A program made the translations under genes and the position numbers. Positions 16,962-26,593 of a DNA stretch of 64,000 bases are shown here, one piece after another. The first letter of the stretch is position 1. Every line of letters begins with the position of its first letter. This stretch comes from Massilia sp. HP4 (lineage in GTDB: Bacteria > Pseudomonadota > Gammaproteobacteria > Burkholderiales > Burkholderiaceae_D), in contig NZ_STGG01000021.1 of NCBI RefSeq assembly GCF_005222695.1, forward strand, positions 45,298 to 109,297, written 5' to 3'. The notes beneath the pieces were generated by a model. It had not been told where the DNA came from. It made no database searches and was given only the letters and a program-made list of their open reading frames with translations.

Positions 16962-18668
16962 ATGACCCGACACGACCCCACCCTCATGCACCGCGGCTTG
17001 CTCGCCGTACGCCGCAACACCATCCGCCGCCTCCTGGACGCCGTGTTCGGCATCGCGCAGCTGCGCGAAGGCCAGCAGCGCGTCATCGACAGCGTACTCG
17101 ACGGTAAAGACACCCTGGCCATCATGCCCACCGGCGGCGGCAAGTCGCTGTGCTACCAGATCCCGGCCAAGATGCTGGAGGGGATCACCGTCGTTGTTTC
17201 TCCATTGATCTCGCTGATGAAGGACCAGCTCGAGAAGCTGGAAGAAATCGGCATCCGCTCGGTCCAGGTCAACAGCAGCCTGTGCGCCGAAGAAGAACAC
17301 GCGGCGCTCGAGGCGATCGCCAGCGAATCGTGCGAGATCGTGTTCTGTACCCCCGAGCGGCTGGTGTCGCCCGACTTCATCGCCGTGCTGCAGAAAGTCA
17401 CGCTCGACATCGTCGTGATCGACGAGGCGCACTGCATCTCGCAATGGGGCCACGATTTCCGCCCTGCCTATATCGGCCTGGCCGCGGCGATCGAGGCGAT
17501 CGGCCGCCCGCCGGTGCTGGCGCTGACCGCCACCGCGACCGACGAGGTGATCGCCGACATCGGCAAGCAGCTGGGCCGCAAGCTCCATGTGATCAATACC
17601 GGCGTGTACCGCCCGAACCTGCACTACCGGGTGCAGCAGGCGACCAGCGCCGCCGACAAGTACCGGCAGGCGCTGCGCCTGGTGCAGGAGACGCCGGGTG
17701 TCGGCATCGTCTACGCCGCCACCATCAAGGTGGCCGAAGAGATGCTGGCCGTGCTCGAGGAAGCCGGCGAATCGGTCACCCTCTACCACGGCAAGCTGTC
17801 GGCCGCCGAGCGCAAATTGAACCAGGACCTGTTCATGGAAGGCGAACGGCGCGTGATGGTCGCGACCAATGCCTTCGGCATGGGCATCGACAAGAGCGAC
17901 ACCCGCTTCGTGATCCATCTGCAGATCCCGGCCAACCTGGAGTCGTATTACCAGGAGTCGGGCCGCGCCGGACGCGATGGGCTGGACGCCGAATGCACCT
18001 TGCTGTTCCTGCAGGACGACAAGCGCCTGCAGCAGTTCTTCCTGATGAAGCACTATCCGGATGCCGAGGAGCTGCAACTGGTGCATGCCAGCGTGCGCAG
18101 CCTGGGCGAAGAGGGGCCGGTGACGCTCAAGCGCCTCGACGCGGCGCTGGAAGACATCGCCGATTCGAATATCAAGGTCTGCCTCAAGCTGCTCAAGGAC
18201 GCCAAACTGCTGCGCCAGAACCGCAAGCTGGAATACATCGCCAGTGCGGCCGAACCGCGCCCGGGCGTGTTCGCGCGCCTGGCCCAGGTCTACGTGCAGA
18301 AGCAGGAACACGACAAGGAAGCGCTTGACCAGATGGTCGGCTACGCGGTCAGCGGCTTTTGCCGCTGGAAGCTGCTGCTCGATTACTTCGGCGACCAGGC
18401 GCCCGGTTTCGAACAATGCTGCAAGTGCGATAACTGCCTGAACCCGCCGGCGCTGAGCCTGACCGAAGACATCGCAATCCGCGACGACGAATTCGACCGC
18501 GAGCCGGCCGAGGAAGCGCCAAAGCCGAAGTTCGAGGTCGGCGCGCGCGCCAGGTCGGCAAAGTATGGCGAAGGCGTGGTGACCGCCGTCGCCGGCGAGC
18601 AGGTGACGGTCGACTTCCCGGATGGGGAAAGCCGCAGCTTCATGGCCGGCTTCCTCGACCCGGTGTAA
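16962..18668 (+). CDS. recQ: RecQ-family ATP-dependent DNA helicase with Tudor-like C-terminus
   Basis: The product has 568 residues. It has superfamily 2 motifs: Walker A MPTGGGKSLCYQ near residue 53, the DEAH box VIDEAHCISQWGHDFRP near 154 and motif VI in YYQESGRAGRDG near 335. The zinc-binding cysteines follow (CRW near 467, then CCKCDNC near 488). Canonical RecQ continues into a winged helix and HRDC domain. Here, after an acidic linker, there is instead a short barrel-like segment (VGARARSAKYGEGVV and following) that resembles the C-terminal module of UvrD/PcrA helicases. Nine bases separate it from the exonuclease gene, so it probably belongs to the ligase operon. Confidence 0.9.
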   Translation: MTRHDPTLMHRGLLAVRRNTIRRLLDAVFGIAQLREGQQRVIDSVLDGKDTLAIMPTGGGKSLCYQIPAKMLEGITVVVSPLISLMKDQLEKLEEIGIRSVQVNSSLCAEEEHAALEAIASESCEIVFCTPERLVSPDFIAVLQKVTLDIVVIDEAHCISQWGHDFRPAYIGLAAAIEAIGRPPVLALTATATDEVIADIGKQLGRKLHVINTGVYRPNLHYRVQQATSAADKYRQALRLVQETPGVGIVYAATIKVAEEMLAVLEEAGESVTLYHGKLSAAERKLNQDLFMEGERRVMVATNAFGMGIDKSDTRFVIHLQIPANLESYYQESGRAGRDGLDAECTLLFLQDDKRLQQFFLMKHYPDAEELQLVHASVRSLGEEGPVTLKRLDAALEDIADSNIKVCLKLLKDAKLLRQNRKLEYIASAAEPRPGVFARLAQVYVQKQEHDKEALDQMVGYAVSGFCRWKLLLDYFGDQAPGFEQCCKCDNCLNPPALSLTEDIAIRDDEFDREPAEEAPKPKFEVGARARSAKYGEGVVTAVAGEQVTVDFPDGESRSFMAGFLDPV

Positions 18669-18677
18669 GGAAGTCGC

Positions 18678-19706
18678 ATGGGAGACATGGTCGTCGTCCG
18701 CAAGGAGGGGCTGTACTGCGTACCGGGAGACTTCTACATCGACCCGTGGCGGCCGGTGGCGCGCGCCGTCATCACCCACGCCCACGGCGACCACGCGCGC
18801 GTCGGCCACGGCCACTACCTGGCGGCCTCGCCCGGCATCGGCGTGCTCAAGTCGCGCCTGGGCGATATCTCGGTCGATGCCCTGGCCTATGGCGAGAAGG
18901 TCGTACACAACGGCGTGACCATCTCGCTGCACCCGGCCGGCCACGTGCTGGGCTCGAGCCAGGTGCGCATGGAATGCGGCGGGCAGGTGTGGGTGGCCTC
19001 GGGCGACTACAAGGTCGAACCGGATAAGACCTGCGACCCGTTCGAGCCGGTGCGCTGCGACACCTTCATCACCGAATCGACCTTCGGCCTGCCGATCTAC
19101 CGCTGGCAGCCCGAGGCCGAACTGATGGCCGAGATCAATGCGTGGTGGCGCAAGAACGCCGAGGAGGGCCGCTGCAGCGTGGTGTTCGCCTACTCCTTCG
19201 GCAAGGCGCAGCGCATCCTGGCCGGGCTCGATCCGGCGATCGGTCCCATCGTCTGCCACGGCTCGGTCGAGCCATTGAACCGCGCCTATCGCGCCGAGGG
19301 TGTCGACATTCCGCCGACGGTGCTGGTGACCGATATCGAAAAAGCCGCGCTGCGGCGCGCGCTGGTGGTGGCGCCGCCGTCCGCCAGCGGCTCGCCCTGG
19401 ATGAAGCGCTTCGGCGACTACAGCGACTCCTTCGCCAGCGGCTGGATGCTGCTGCGCGGCGCGCGGCGCCGGCGCGGCGTCGATCGCGGCTTCGTGCTGT
19501 CCGACCACGCCGACTGGCCGGGCCTGATGAGCGCCATCAAGGCCACCAAGGCCGAGCGCGTGATCGTCACCCACGGCTCGATTCCGATCCTGGTGCGCTG
19601 GCTGTGCCAGAACGGTCTCGATGCGTCGGGCTTCGAGACCGAGTATGGCGACGAGGAAGAGGGCGAGCCGGAAACCGGCGCAGTTGCGGGAGACGCCAAT
19701 GCGTGA
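18678..19706 (+). CDS. Ligase-associated DNA exonuclease (metallo-beta-lactamase/beta-CASP fold)
   Basis: The product has 342 residues. The metal-binding motif HAHGDHARVGHG lies near residues 32-43, with further ligands in HPAGHVLGSSQ and SGDYK. The C-terminal part contains SDHADWPGL and VTHGS, typical of the beta-CASP nuclease group that includes SNM1/Artemis-like enzymes. The family is known from operons with an ATP-dependent ligase, an Lhr-type helicase and PdeM. AAGGAAG precedes the ATG; a second ATG at 18687 is a possible alternative. The gene overlaps the ligase start by 8 bp. Confidence 0.9.
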   Translation: MGDMVVVRKEGLYCVPGDFYIDPWRPVARAVITHAHGDHARVGHGHYLAASPGIGVLKSRLGDISVDALAYGEKVVHNGVTISLHPAGHVLGSSQVRMECGGQVWVASGDYKVEPDKTCDPFEPVRCDTFITESTFGLPIYRWQPEAELMAEINAWWRKNAEEGRCSVVFAYSFGKAQRILAGLDPAIGPIVCHGSVEPLNRAYRAEGVDIPPTVLVTDIEKAALRRALVVAPPSASGSPWMKRFGDYSDSFASGWMLLRGARRRRGVDRGFVLSDHADWPGLMSAIKATKAERVIVTHGSIPILVRWLCQNGLDASGFETEYGDEEEGEPETGAVAGDANA

Positions 19707-21333
19707 ATTCGCCCGCTTGTACGCCGACCTCGACGAAACCACGTCGACCACCCGCAAGCTCGACGCGCTGCAGGGGTATTTTGCCAATGCCGCGCCCGAG
19801 AACGCCGCCTGGGCGGTGTACTTCCTGGCTGGCGGCAAGCCGCGCCAGGCGGTGCCGACCAAGTTGCTGCGCCAGTTCGCCATCGAATACGCGGGCCTGG
19901 ACGAATGGCTGTTCGACGAGTCCTATCATGCGGTCGGCGACTTCGCCGAGACCATCGCCCACATCCTGCCGCCACCAAGCGAGCGCTCCGACGTCGGCCT
20001 GGCCGAATGGATGGAGGAGCGCATCGGCCCCTTGCGCGGCGCCGATCCGGGCCGCATTCGCGAAGCCCTGTTCAGCTACTGGAACGAGCTCGATTGGCGC
20101 GAGCGCTTCCTGCTGGTGAAACTGATCGGCGGCGGCTTCCGGGTTGGCGTCTCGAAGCTCCTGGTGACGCGCGCGCTGGCCGCGATCGCCGCGGTGGACA
20201 GCAAGCTCATTGCCCAGCGCCTGATGGGCTGGACCGATGGCCGCGTGAAACCCACCGCCAGCGGTTTTCTCCAATTGATCGCCGAGCAGTCCGATGAAGA
20301 ACACAAGCTGCGCGGCGGCCAACCGTATCCCTTCTTCCTGTCGCACCAGCTCAATGGCGATCCGGCGGCGCTGGGCGAGCTGGACGACTGGCTGGTGGAA
20401 TGGAAGTACGACGGCATCCGCGCGCAACTGGTGCGGCGCGACGGCCAGAATTTCCTGTGGTCGCGCGGCGAAGACCTGATCACCGAGCGCTTTCCCGAAC
20501 TGGCGGCGGCGCGCCTGCCGGATGGATTGGTACTCGACGGCGAAGTACTGATCTGGCAGCCGGGGTCCGAAACGCCGTCGCCCTTTGCCGACCTGCAGAA
20601 GCGCATCGGCCGCAAGACTTTATCGAGCAAGCTGCTGGGCGAGCTGCCGGCGGTGCTGTGCTGCTACGACCTGCTGGAACTGGACGGCGTCGACCTGCGC
20701 GGCTTGCCGCAGCACGAGCGGCGCGCCTTGCTCGAGGTCGAAGTCGCCAAGCTCGGGCAGCCGCAGCTGCGCCTGTCGCCGCTGGTCCACGCCGACAGCT
20801 GGGAACAACTGGCCACCTTGCGCGCCGGCTCGCGTGCGCGCAGCGTGGAGGGCATGATGTTGAAAAGCCGCATGGCGCAGTACGGCGTGGGCCGCACCAA
20901 GGACGTCGGCACCTGGTGGAAGTGGAAGATCGATCCGTATGCGATCGACGCCGTGCTGCTGTACGCCCAGCCGGGCAGCGGGCGGCGCGCCTCGCTGTAC
21001 ACCGACTATACCTTTGCCGTGTGGGACGGCGAAGGCGCCGAGCGCAAGCTGGTGCCGTTCGCGAAAGCCTATTCGGGCCTGACCGATGCCGAGATCGCCC
21101 AGGTCGACAACGCGATCCGGCGTACGACCATCGAGAAATTCGGACCGGTGCGCTCGGTCAAGCCGACGATGGTGTTCGAGATCGGCTTCGAGGGCATCGC
21201 GCTGTCGCCGCGCCACAAGGCGGGGATCGCGGTGCGCTTTCCGCGTATCCTGCGGCGGCGCAGCGACAAGCCGGTCGAAGAAGCCGATACGCTCGACACG
21301 CTCAAGGGCTTGCTGGAGGCGGCCACCGCATGA
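19699..21333 (+). CDS. ATP-dependent DNA ligase of the Lhr/exonuclease operon
   Basis: The product has 544 residues. The ATG at 19699 is chosen because it has GGGAGA upstream and overlaps the exonuclease stop. An N-terminal helical DNA-binding domain (about 1-200) precedes the nucleotidyltransferase domain. The AMP-accepting lysine is Lys236 in [11 protein letters not shown], followed by [15 protein letters not shown] and WWKWK. The OB domain ends with [16 protein letters not shown]. This matches the family of ligases encoded with an exonuclease, a DEXH helicase and a phosphoesterase, not the LigD type. It should seal nicks during repair. The stop overlaps the helicase start by 4 bp. Confidence 0.93.
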   Translation: MREFARLYADLDETTSTTRKLDALQGYFANAAPENAAWAVYFLAGGKPRQAVPTKLLRQFAIEYAGLDEWLFDESYHAVGDFAETIAHILPPPSERSDVGLAEWMEERIGPLRGADPGRIREALFSYWNELDWRERFLLVKLIGGGFRVGVSKLLVTRALAAIAAVDSKLIAQRLMGWTDGRVKPTASGFLQLIAEQSDEEHKLRGGQPYPFFLSHQLNGDPAALGELDDWLVEWKYDGIRAQLVRRDGQNFLWSRGEDLITERFPELAAARLPDGLVLDGEVLIWQPGSETPSPFADLQKRIGRKTLSSKLLGELPAVLCCYDLLELDGVDLRGLPQHERRALLEVEVAKLGQPQLRLSPLVHADSWEQLATLRAGSRARSVEGMMLKSRMAQYGVGRTKDVGTWWKWKIDPYAIDAVLLYAQPGSGRRASLYTDYTFAVWDGEGAERKLVPFAKAYSGLTDAEIAQVDNAIRRTTIEKFGPVRSVKPTMVFEIGFEGIALSPRHKAGIAVRFPRILRRRSDKPVEEADTLDTLKGLLEAATA

Positions 21334-23792
21334 GTCGCAACGAAGTTAGCCGGCGCATCGACGAATGGTTCACCACGCGCGGCTGGAAGGCATTTCCCTT
21401 CCAGCGCGCGGTGTGGAAGGCCGCGCTTGCCGGCGAGTCCGGCCTGCTGCATGCGAACACGGGCGCCGGCAAGACCTTTGCCGTCTGGTTCGCGGCCCTG
21501 CAGCGCGCCGGCCGCGAAACCGGTCGTGCCAAGGCCGGCCTGCGGGTGCTGTGGATCACGCCGATGCGCGCCCTGGCCGCCGACACCCAGCGCGCACTGG
21601 AAGATTCCACCGCCGAGCTGCTGCCCGAATGGCGCATCGGCGCGCGCACCGGCGACACCAAGCCGGCCAAGCGGGCGCGCCAGGCGCGCAGCATGCCGGC
21701 GGCCCTGGTGACGACGCCCGAGAGCCTGACGGTCATGATCAGCAATGCGGCCGCCCTCGAGCAGTTCCGCCACCTCGACATGATCATCGTCGACGAGTGG
21801 CATGAGCTGATGGGCAGCAAGCGTGGGGTGCAGGTGCAGCTGGCGCTGGCCAGGCTGCGGTGCTGGCGCCCTGGGCTGCTGGTGTGGGGCGTATCGGCGA
21901 CCATGGGCAACCTCGACCTGGCGCGCCAGGTGCTGCTCGGTAGTGACGACGGCGTGCTGGTCGAAGGCGATACACGCAAGAAGATCGTCGTCGATTGCCT
22001 GATCCCCGGGAACGTCTCGCGCTTTCCCTGGGGTGGCCACCTGGGCCTGCAGATGCTGCAGCCGGTGATCGATGAGATCGAGGGCCACCAGGCGACGCTG
22101 GTGTTCACCAACACCCGCTCGCAGTCCGAGATCTGGTACCAGAATATCCTCGAGGCGCGGCCCGACTGGGCCGGCGTGATCGCGCTGCACCACGGCTCGC
22201 TCGACCGCGAGGTGCGGGAATGGGTCGAACTGGGGCTCAAGAACGGCATCCTGAAGGCGGTGATCTGCACCGCCAGCCTGGATCTGGGCGTCGACTTCCT
22301 GCCGGTCGAGCGGGTGCTGCAGATCGGCAGCGCCAAGGGTGTGGCGCGCCTCTTGCAGCGCGCCGGCCGCAGCGGCCATGCGCCTGGGCGCGTCTCGCGC
22401 GTGACCCTGGTGCCGACCAATAGCCTGGAACTGCTGGAAGCTGCCGGCGCCAGGAAGGCGGTGGCGGCGCGCCGCATCGAAGGCCGCTACGTGCCGAACA
22501 AGCCGTTCGACGTGCTGGTGCAGCACCTGGTGACGGTGGCGCTGGGCGGCGGTTTCCGCTCCGAAGAATTGTACGAGGAAGTGCGCCAGGCCTGGTCGTA
22601 CCGCCACCTGACGCCGGAGGAATGGCAGTGGGCGCTCGACTTCGTCGCGCGCGGCGGCCAGAGCCTGACCGTGTATCCCGAATACCGGCGCGTGCTGCCC
22701 GACGACGAGGGCGTCTACCGCGTGCCCGACAGCGCCATCGGGCGCCGGCACCGGATGGGCATCGGGACCATCATGTCGGACGCCACGATCCAGGTGAAGT
22801 ATATGAGCGGCGGCAGGATCGGGAGCGTCGAGGAATCCTTTATCTCGCGCCTGAAACCCGGCGACCACTTCCTGTTCGGCGGGCGCATCCTGGAATTTGT
22901 GCGGGTGCACGAGCTGACTGCCTTCGTCAAGCGCGCCACCGGCACGCGCGGCGCGATCGCGCGCTGGCAGGGCGCCAAGATGCCGATGTCGAACGAGCTG
23001 GCCCATGCGGCCCTGGAAGAACTGCGGCTGGCGGCGCAAGGCGTGTTCGACGGTCCCGAGATGCGCGCCATCGAGCCCTTGATCTCGATCCAGCAGCGCT
23101 GGTCGGCGCTGCCCACCAGCGAAGTGCTGGTGCTCGAATCGATGAAAAGCCGCGAAGGCTACCACCTGTTCGTGTATCCGTTCGCGGGGCGCTCGGTGCA
23201 CATGGGCCTGGCGTCGCTGATCGCCTTCCGCGTGGGCCGGGTGCAGCCGATCACGTTTTCGATCGCCATCAACGACTACGGCTTCGAGCTGATGGCGCCG
23301 GAACCGGTCGACTGGGCGCGCATGCTGGACGCGCCGACCGGCGCCGGCGTCGAGTTGTTCGATACCGAGCGCCTGCTGGAAGACGTGATCGACAGCCTGA
23401 ACGCGACCCAGTTGTCGCAGCAGCGCTTTCGCGAAGTGGCGCGGATTGCCGGCCTGGTGTTCTCGGGCTATCCGGGCCAGCCGAAGTCGAACCGCCAGCT
23501 GCAGGCGTCGTCGTCGCTGTTCTTCGAGGTGTTTCGCAAGCACGACGCGGCCAACCTGTTGCTTACCCAGGCCGAGCGCGAAGTGATGGAGCAGGAGCTC
23601 GAGCTGACGCGCCTGCGCGACACGCTGGCCGAGCTGCACGCGCGCCGGATCGCCTATTGCGAAGTCAAGCGCGCGACGCCGTTCGGCTTTGCGCTGATGG
23701 TCGAGCGCTTCCGCGAAAAGGTCAGCACCGAGAAACTCAACGACCGGGTCGCGCGCATGCTGCGCGAGCTGGAAAAAGCGGCGGCGGCATGA
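21330..23792 (+). CDS. Ligase-associated DEXH-box helicase (Lhr-Core type)
   Basis: The product has 820 residues. Motifs are Walker [13 protein letters not shown] near residue 45, the TTPESL motif near 130, the DEXH box IIVDEWHEL near 151, WGVSATMGN near 191 and [11 protein letters not shown] near 346. A winged-helix and Lhr-core region follows, to about residue 700, and a coiled segment rich in Leu, Arg and Glu ends the protein. Lhr-Core enzymes are 3'-to-5' single-strand translocases that unwind DNA and RNA-DNA hybrids. The gene overlaps its neighbours by 4 bp on both sides, so the five genes should be translated together. Confidence 0.93.
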   Translation: MSRNEVSRRIDEWFTTRGWKAFPFQRAVWKAALAGESGLLHANTGAGKTFAVWFAALQRAGRETGRAKAGLRVLWITPMRALAADTQRALEDSTAELLPEWRIGARTGDTKPAKRARQARSMPAALVTTPESLTVMISNAAALEQFRHLDMIIVDEWHELMGSKRGVQVQLALARLRCWRPGLLVWGVSATMGNLDLARQVLLGSDDGVLVEGDTRKKIVVDCLIPGNVSRFPWGGHLGLQMLQPVIDEIEGHQATLVFTNTRSQSEIWYQNILEARPDWAGVIALHHGSLDREVREWVELGLKNGILKAVICTASLDLGVDFLPVERVLQIGSAKGVARLLQRAGRSGHAPGRVSRVTLVPTNSLELLEAAGARKAVAARRIEGRYVPNKPFDVLVQHLVTVALGGGFRSEELYEEVRQAWSYRHLTPEEWQWALDFVARGGQSLTVYPEYRRVLPDDEGVYRVPDSAIGRRHRMGIGTIMSDATIQVKYMSGGRIGSVEESFISRLKPGDHFLFGGRILEFVRVHELTAFVKRATGTRGAIARWQGAKMPMSNELAHAALEELRLAAQGVFDGPEMRAIEPLISIQQRWSALPTSEVLVLESMKSREGYHLFVYPFAGRSVHMGLASLIAFRVGRVQPITFSIAINDYGFELMAPEPVDWARMLDAPTGAGVELFDTERLLEDVIDSLNATQLSQQRFREVARIAGLVFSGYPGQPKSNRQLQASSSLFFEVFRKHDAANLLLTQAEREVMEQELELTRLRDTLAELHARRIAYCEVKRATPFGFALMVERFREKVSTEKLNDRVARMLRELEKAAAA

Positions 23793-24439
23793 GTGGCGCA
23801 ACCGTACAGGTGGCCGGCGAATCGCTCCTGCTGCTGCCGGAGAAGGCGATCTATTGGCCGCGCGAGAAGATGCTGATCATCGCCGACATCCACTTCGGCA
23901 AGGCGGCTTCCTTCCGCGCGCTCGGGGTGCCGGTGCCGCGCGGGACGACCTCGGAAAACCTGGCCGGGCTCGACGCCCTGGTGGCGACCCACGGCGCGCG
24001 CCAGGTGGTGTTCCTGGGCGACTTCTTGCATGCGCGCGCCGCCCATGCCAGCTCGACCCAACTGGCGATGCTGGCCTGGCGCCAGCGCCATCCCGGACTG
24101 GACTTGATGCTGGTGCGCGGCAACCACGACCTGCATGCGGGCGACCCGGCGGCGGCGCTGGGGATCGCGCTGGTGGACGAGCCGCATGCGATCGGGCCGT
24201 TCGCCTTTTGCCACCATCCCGGCGTCGATGCGCCGGGTTACGGCCTGGCCGGCCACGTGCATCCGGTGTATGTGCTGGCCACCCGTTTCGATGCACTGCG
24301 CCTGCCGTGCTTCGTGGTCGGCGAGCAAGGGTTGATCCTGCCGTCGTTCGGCGCGTTTACGGGCGGACATGCCGTCAAGCCGGGGCCGGGCGACCATATC
24401 TACGTGACCTCGGGCGACGCCGTGCACGCTGTGTGCTAG
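23789..24439 (+). CDS. pdeM: Ligase-associated metallophosphoesterase PdeM
   Basis: The product has 216 residues with calcineurin-like metal motifs in order: [14 protein letters not shown] near residue 33, [10 protein letters not shown] near 74, [10 protein letters not shown] near 110, CHHPG near 140 and GHVHP near 154. PdeM proteins are manganese-dependent phosphodiesterases encoded at the end of the Lhr-ligase-exonuclease operon; their substrate in repair is not settled. The start overlaps the helicase stop by 4 bp. It is the last gene of the repair operon. Confidence 0.92.
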   Translation: MSGATVQVAGESLLLLPEKAIYWPREKMLIIADIHFGKAASFRALGVPVPRGTTSENLAGLDALVATHGARQVVFLGDFLHARAAHASSTQLAMLAWRQRHPGLDLMLVRGNHDLHAGDPAAALGIALVDEPHAIGPFAFCHHPGVDAPGYGLAGHVHPVYVLATRFDALRLPCFVVGEQGLILPSFGAFTGGHAVKPGPGDHIYVTSGDAVHAVC

Positions 24440-24546
24440 TGCAGGCACCGTTGGTTCGTGACCGTACGGACCTGGCACTTTCGCACAAGTACTGTCTGTC
24501 AGGACTAAAGGCGGTGCCATGCCGTCTGCTGATTAAGGAGATTGCC

Positions 24547-25296
24547 ATGAAAAAACGCATCCTGATGTGTTCGCTGGTGGCTGCCCTGGCGCCGGCCGGC
24601 ATGCTGCTGGCGACGAGCAGCACGGCCCTGGCGCAGGCCGCGCCGCAGGGCCGTACCGTGACGCCCGCTATCGAGGGTTTCCATGTCGAGAAAGTACCGG
24701 GCCTTGAACAGGGCGCGGCCCTGCATTTCCATGTGTACGGCACCCAGAACGCATTGGTGAACGTGAGCATCGACGGCGCCACGCGCGGCGTCCAGATGCA
24801 GGAGACCGATCCCGGCCGGTATAGCGGCAGCTATGTGATCGGCAACCATGACCGTTTCCAGCCCGATAGCCGCGTCACTGCGGAGATGCGGCTGGGCAGC
24901 CAGATCGCCACCACCGTCTTGCGCGATGGCCTGGTGAGCGGCACCGGGGCCCCTGCGCAAGAGCCCGTGCGGCAATTGGCGTCGAAGGATGCCCGGGTGG
25001 TGGCCGCCGCCCCGGGCGCGGCGCCGCCACCGCCGCCGCGCACGACCGAGCGTCCGCGCGTGGCGCGCTACTGCACCAGTTGCGCCGTGGTCGAGAAAGT
25101 CGAGATCGTGCGTGAGGCGACCGGGAGCGCGCGACCCCTGGCCAGCGATGTGCAGGCCGCCCAGCGCTATCGGGTGACGGTACGTTTCGATACCACGGAA
25201 GCGACCCAGGCGATCGAGTATGACAATCACCCTGGCTACCGCCAGGGCGACCGGGTGCGTGTCAATGATGGGGTGTTGTCGCTCGATAAGGAATAA
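24547..25296 (+). CDS. Secreted protein related to the flanks of glycine-zipper 2TM lipoproteins
   Basis: The product has 249 residues. AAGGAG precedes the ATG by 6 bases. Residues 1-31 form a signal peptide ending near ALAQA. The middle is a soluble beta-rich region (HFHVYGTQNALVNVSIDGATR), followed by a Pro/Ala linker. The C-terminal part (CTSCAVVEKVEIV, then YRVTVRFD and HPGYRQGDRVRVNDGVL) resembles the segments that flank the glycine zipper in SlyB/PcpY-type proteins, but the zipper itself is missing. The likely location is the periplasm. Function is unknown. Confidence 0.75.
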   Translation: MKKRILMCSLVAALAPAGMLLATSSTALAQAAPQGRTVTPAIEGFHVEKVPGLEQGAALHFHVYGTQNALVNVSIDGATRGVQMQETDPGRYSGSYVIGNHDRFQPDSRVTAEMRLGSQIATTVLRDGLVSGTGAPAQEPVRQLASKDARVVAAAPGAAPPPPPRTTERPRVARYCTSCAVVEKVEIVREATGSARPLASDVQAAQRYRVTVRFDTTEATQAIEYDNHPGYRQGDRVRVNDGVLSLDKE

Positions 25297-25313
25297 GGGC
25301 AGCGGCGAGAGAA

Positions 25314-25335
25314 CGCCCGCCTAAGGAGGCGGGCG
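25314..25335. terminator. Hairpin between convergent genes
   Basis: A 9-bp perfect stem (CGCCCGCCT at 25314-25322 with AGGCGGGCG at 25327-25335) and 4-base loop lie between the secreted protein and the convergent regulator gene. The T-run is missing on both strands, so it is a possible bidirectional terminator of weak type. Confidence 0.45.
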
Positions 25336-25362
25336 CCGTCGCTGACAAGAAGCCGGGAAGAC

Positions 25363-26217
25363 TTACACCGTGGCCAGCACCTGGTCGTCGCCAGGCTGGT
25401 CGAGCTCGGCCTTTTGGCGGGCAGCGCCCTTGGTGCGCGAACGCGAGGGCGGCAGGCGGCGCAGGGTCTTGAGCGCTTCGGCATCCTTGATGCCGATGGT
25501 GCGCTGGTCGACGGTGATCAGGCCGATCTCGTTGAAGGCCGACAGGGTGCGGCTGACGGTCTCGAGCGTGAGGCCCAGGTAGCTGCCGATCTCGTGGCGC
25601 GTCATGCGCAGGTTGAACAGCTTGCTGGAATATCCCATCGCGGCGAAGCGGTCGGCCAGCGAGACCAGGAAGCGCGCCACGCGCGCCTCGGCCGACAGGG
25701 CGCCGAGCATGCCGATCATGGTTTGTTCGCGCACCAGCTCACGGCTCATGACGCCGTACATCATGTTCTCGAGTTCGCTATGCACGCGACCCAGTGCGGT
25801 CAATTTCTTGAACGGCAGCAGGATCAGGTCGCAGTCGGACAGCGCCACCGCCTCGGAGGCATAGTGGCGGGTGTGGATGCCGTCGACGCCGAGCATATCG
25901 CCCTTCATGGGGAAGCTCAGCACCTGCTCATTGCCGAACTCGTCGATCAGCACGGTCTTGAGGAAGCCCGAATTGACGATATACAGGGTGTCGAAGGCCT
26001 GGCCGATCGTGTGCACGCGCTGGCCGGTCTTGAACTGCACGTGCTGGAACAGCAGCTCTTCGGAGCTCACTGAGACGCTGGCGGGAATACGGAGCAGGTC
26101 GCAGACTTCCTTGAGGTTGGACCAAAGTCGTCCCTGGCGCTGGCGTCCGGCTTCCATCGGGGAGTGCAGGGTCGGCTGGGTGACGTTGCGTTGTTCTGAC
26201 GGTGACTGGGACTGCAT
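25363..26217 (-). CDS. Crp/Fnr-family regulator with Fnr-like recognition helix, no N-terminal iron-sulfur cysteines
   Basis: The product has 284 residues from ATG 26217, which has GGAG 6 bases upstream. An ATG two codons earlier touches that GGAG and is less likely. A cyclic-nucleotide-binding-type barrel spans about 45-165 (GQRVHTIGQAFDTLYIVNSG, then FPMKGDMLGVDG). A helix-turn-helix has TRHEIGSYLGLTLETVSRTL. The E-x-x-SR pattern of the recognition helix is that of Fnr, so a TTGAT-N4-ATCAA-like site is expected. The N-terminal cysteine cluster that holds the oxygen-sensing iron-sulfur centre is absent. An Fnr-like site lies upstream of the nearby usp gene. Confidence 0.9.
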   Translation of the reverse strand: MQSQSPSEQRNVTQPTLHSPMEAGRQRQGRLWSNLKEVCDLLRIPASVSVSSEELLFQHVQFKTGQRVHTIGQAFDTLYIVNSGFLKTVLIDEFGNEQVLSFPMKGDMLGVDGIHTRHYASEAVALSDCDLILLPFKKLTALGRVHSELENMMYGVMSRELVREQTMIGMLGALSAEARVARFLVSLADRFAAMGYSSKLFNLRMTRHEIGSYLGLTLETVSRTLSAFNEIGLITVDQRTIGIKDAEALKTLRRLPPSRSRTKGAARQKAELDQPGDDQVLATV

Positions 26218-26593
26218 GCTCATCTCCGGTAAGGAACTCGGGTTTCACGCGATCCCGGCGGCACGGCGGCGTGCGGTTGCGCGTCTGCCATGCCATGGTT
26301 GCTTGTATGGCGGCCACCGTGTGGCTGACGCCGTGACTTGGATCGCAAGCAAGTCGAAACGCTGAATTCAGTATGCCAACACGAGTCCGGCACGAATATC
26401 AGCGTTGCCTGAATATGTAGGTAGGACAGATGGTGTGGTCGTAGGAATACTCCTACCACCAGGAACGCCGCCCGAATGACGGCGGGTTGCAGGACAGGAA
26501 GAAAGGGGGACACCCCGCCCGGCGCCGGAGACTGGCGGCAACGGGGCGTCGCCGCACGAAAGCCACGCGCGGCGGTCAAAGGACATCAGTGCA
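26218..26593. other. Intergenic region upstream of the Fnr-type regulator
   Basis: About 375 bases without a supported gene. It contains the leader of the Fnr-type gene, a 6-bp inverted repeat with 4-base spacer (26441-26456) and a looser GACTTG/CAAGTC pair (26334-26354). Small frames here have no ribosome-binding site or protein-like composition. Confidence 0.5.
26441..26456. promoter_or_regulatory. GTAGGA-ATAC-TCCTAC inverted repeat
   Basis: The perfect inverted repeat GTAGGAATACTCCTAC lies between the NarL-type regulator gene and the Fnr-type gene. A related direct repeat, GTAGGTAGGA, stands at 26418-26427. The symmetry and size fit a dimeric LuxR-type response regulator site, and it resembles RcsB-type boxes. 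The regulator encoded alongside is a candidate binder. Confidence 0.45.

Noticed and set aside
16920..19883. 987-codon minus-strand frame opposite recQ and the exonuclease
   Set aside because: It spans two real genes and their boundary and has no protein-like motifs.
26368..26586. 72-codon minus-strand frame upstream of the Fnr-type gene
   Set aside because: Composition is Pro/Ser/Arg-rich noise, with no ribosome-binding site; the region contains regulatory repeats instead.
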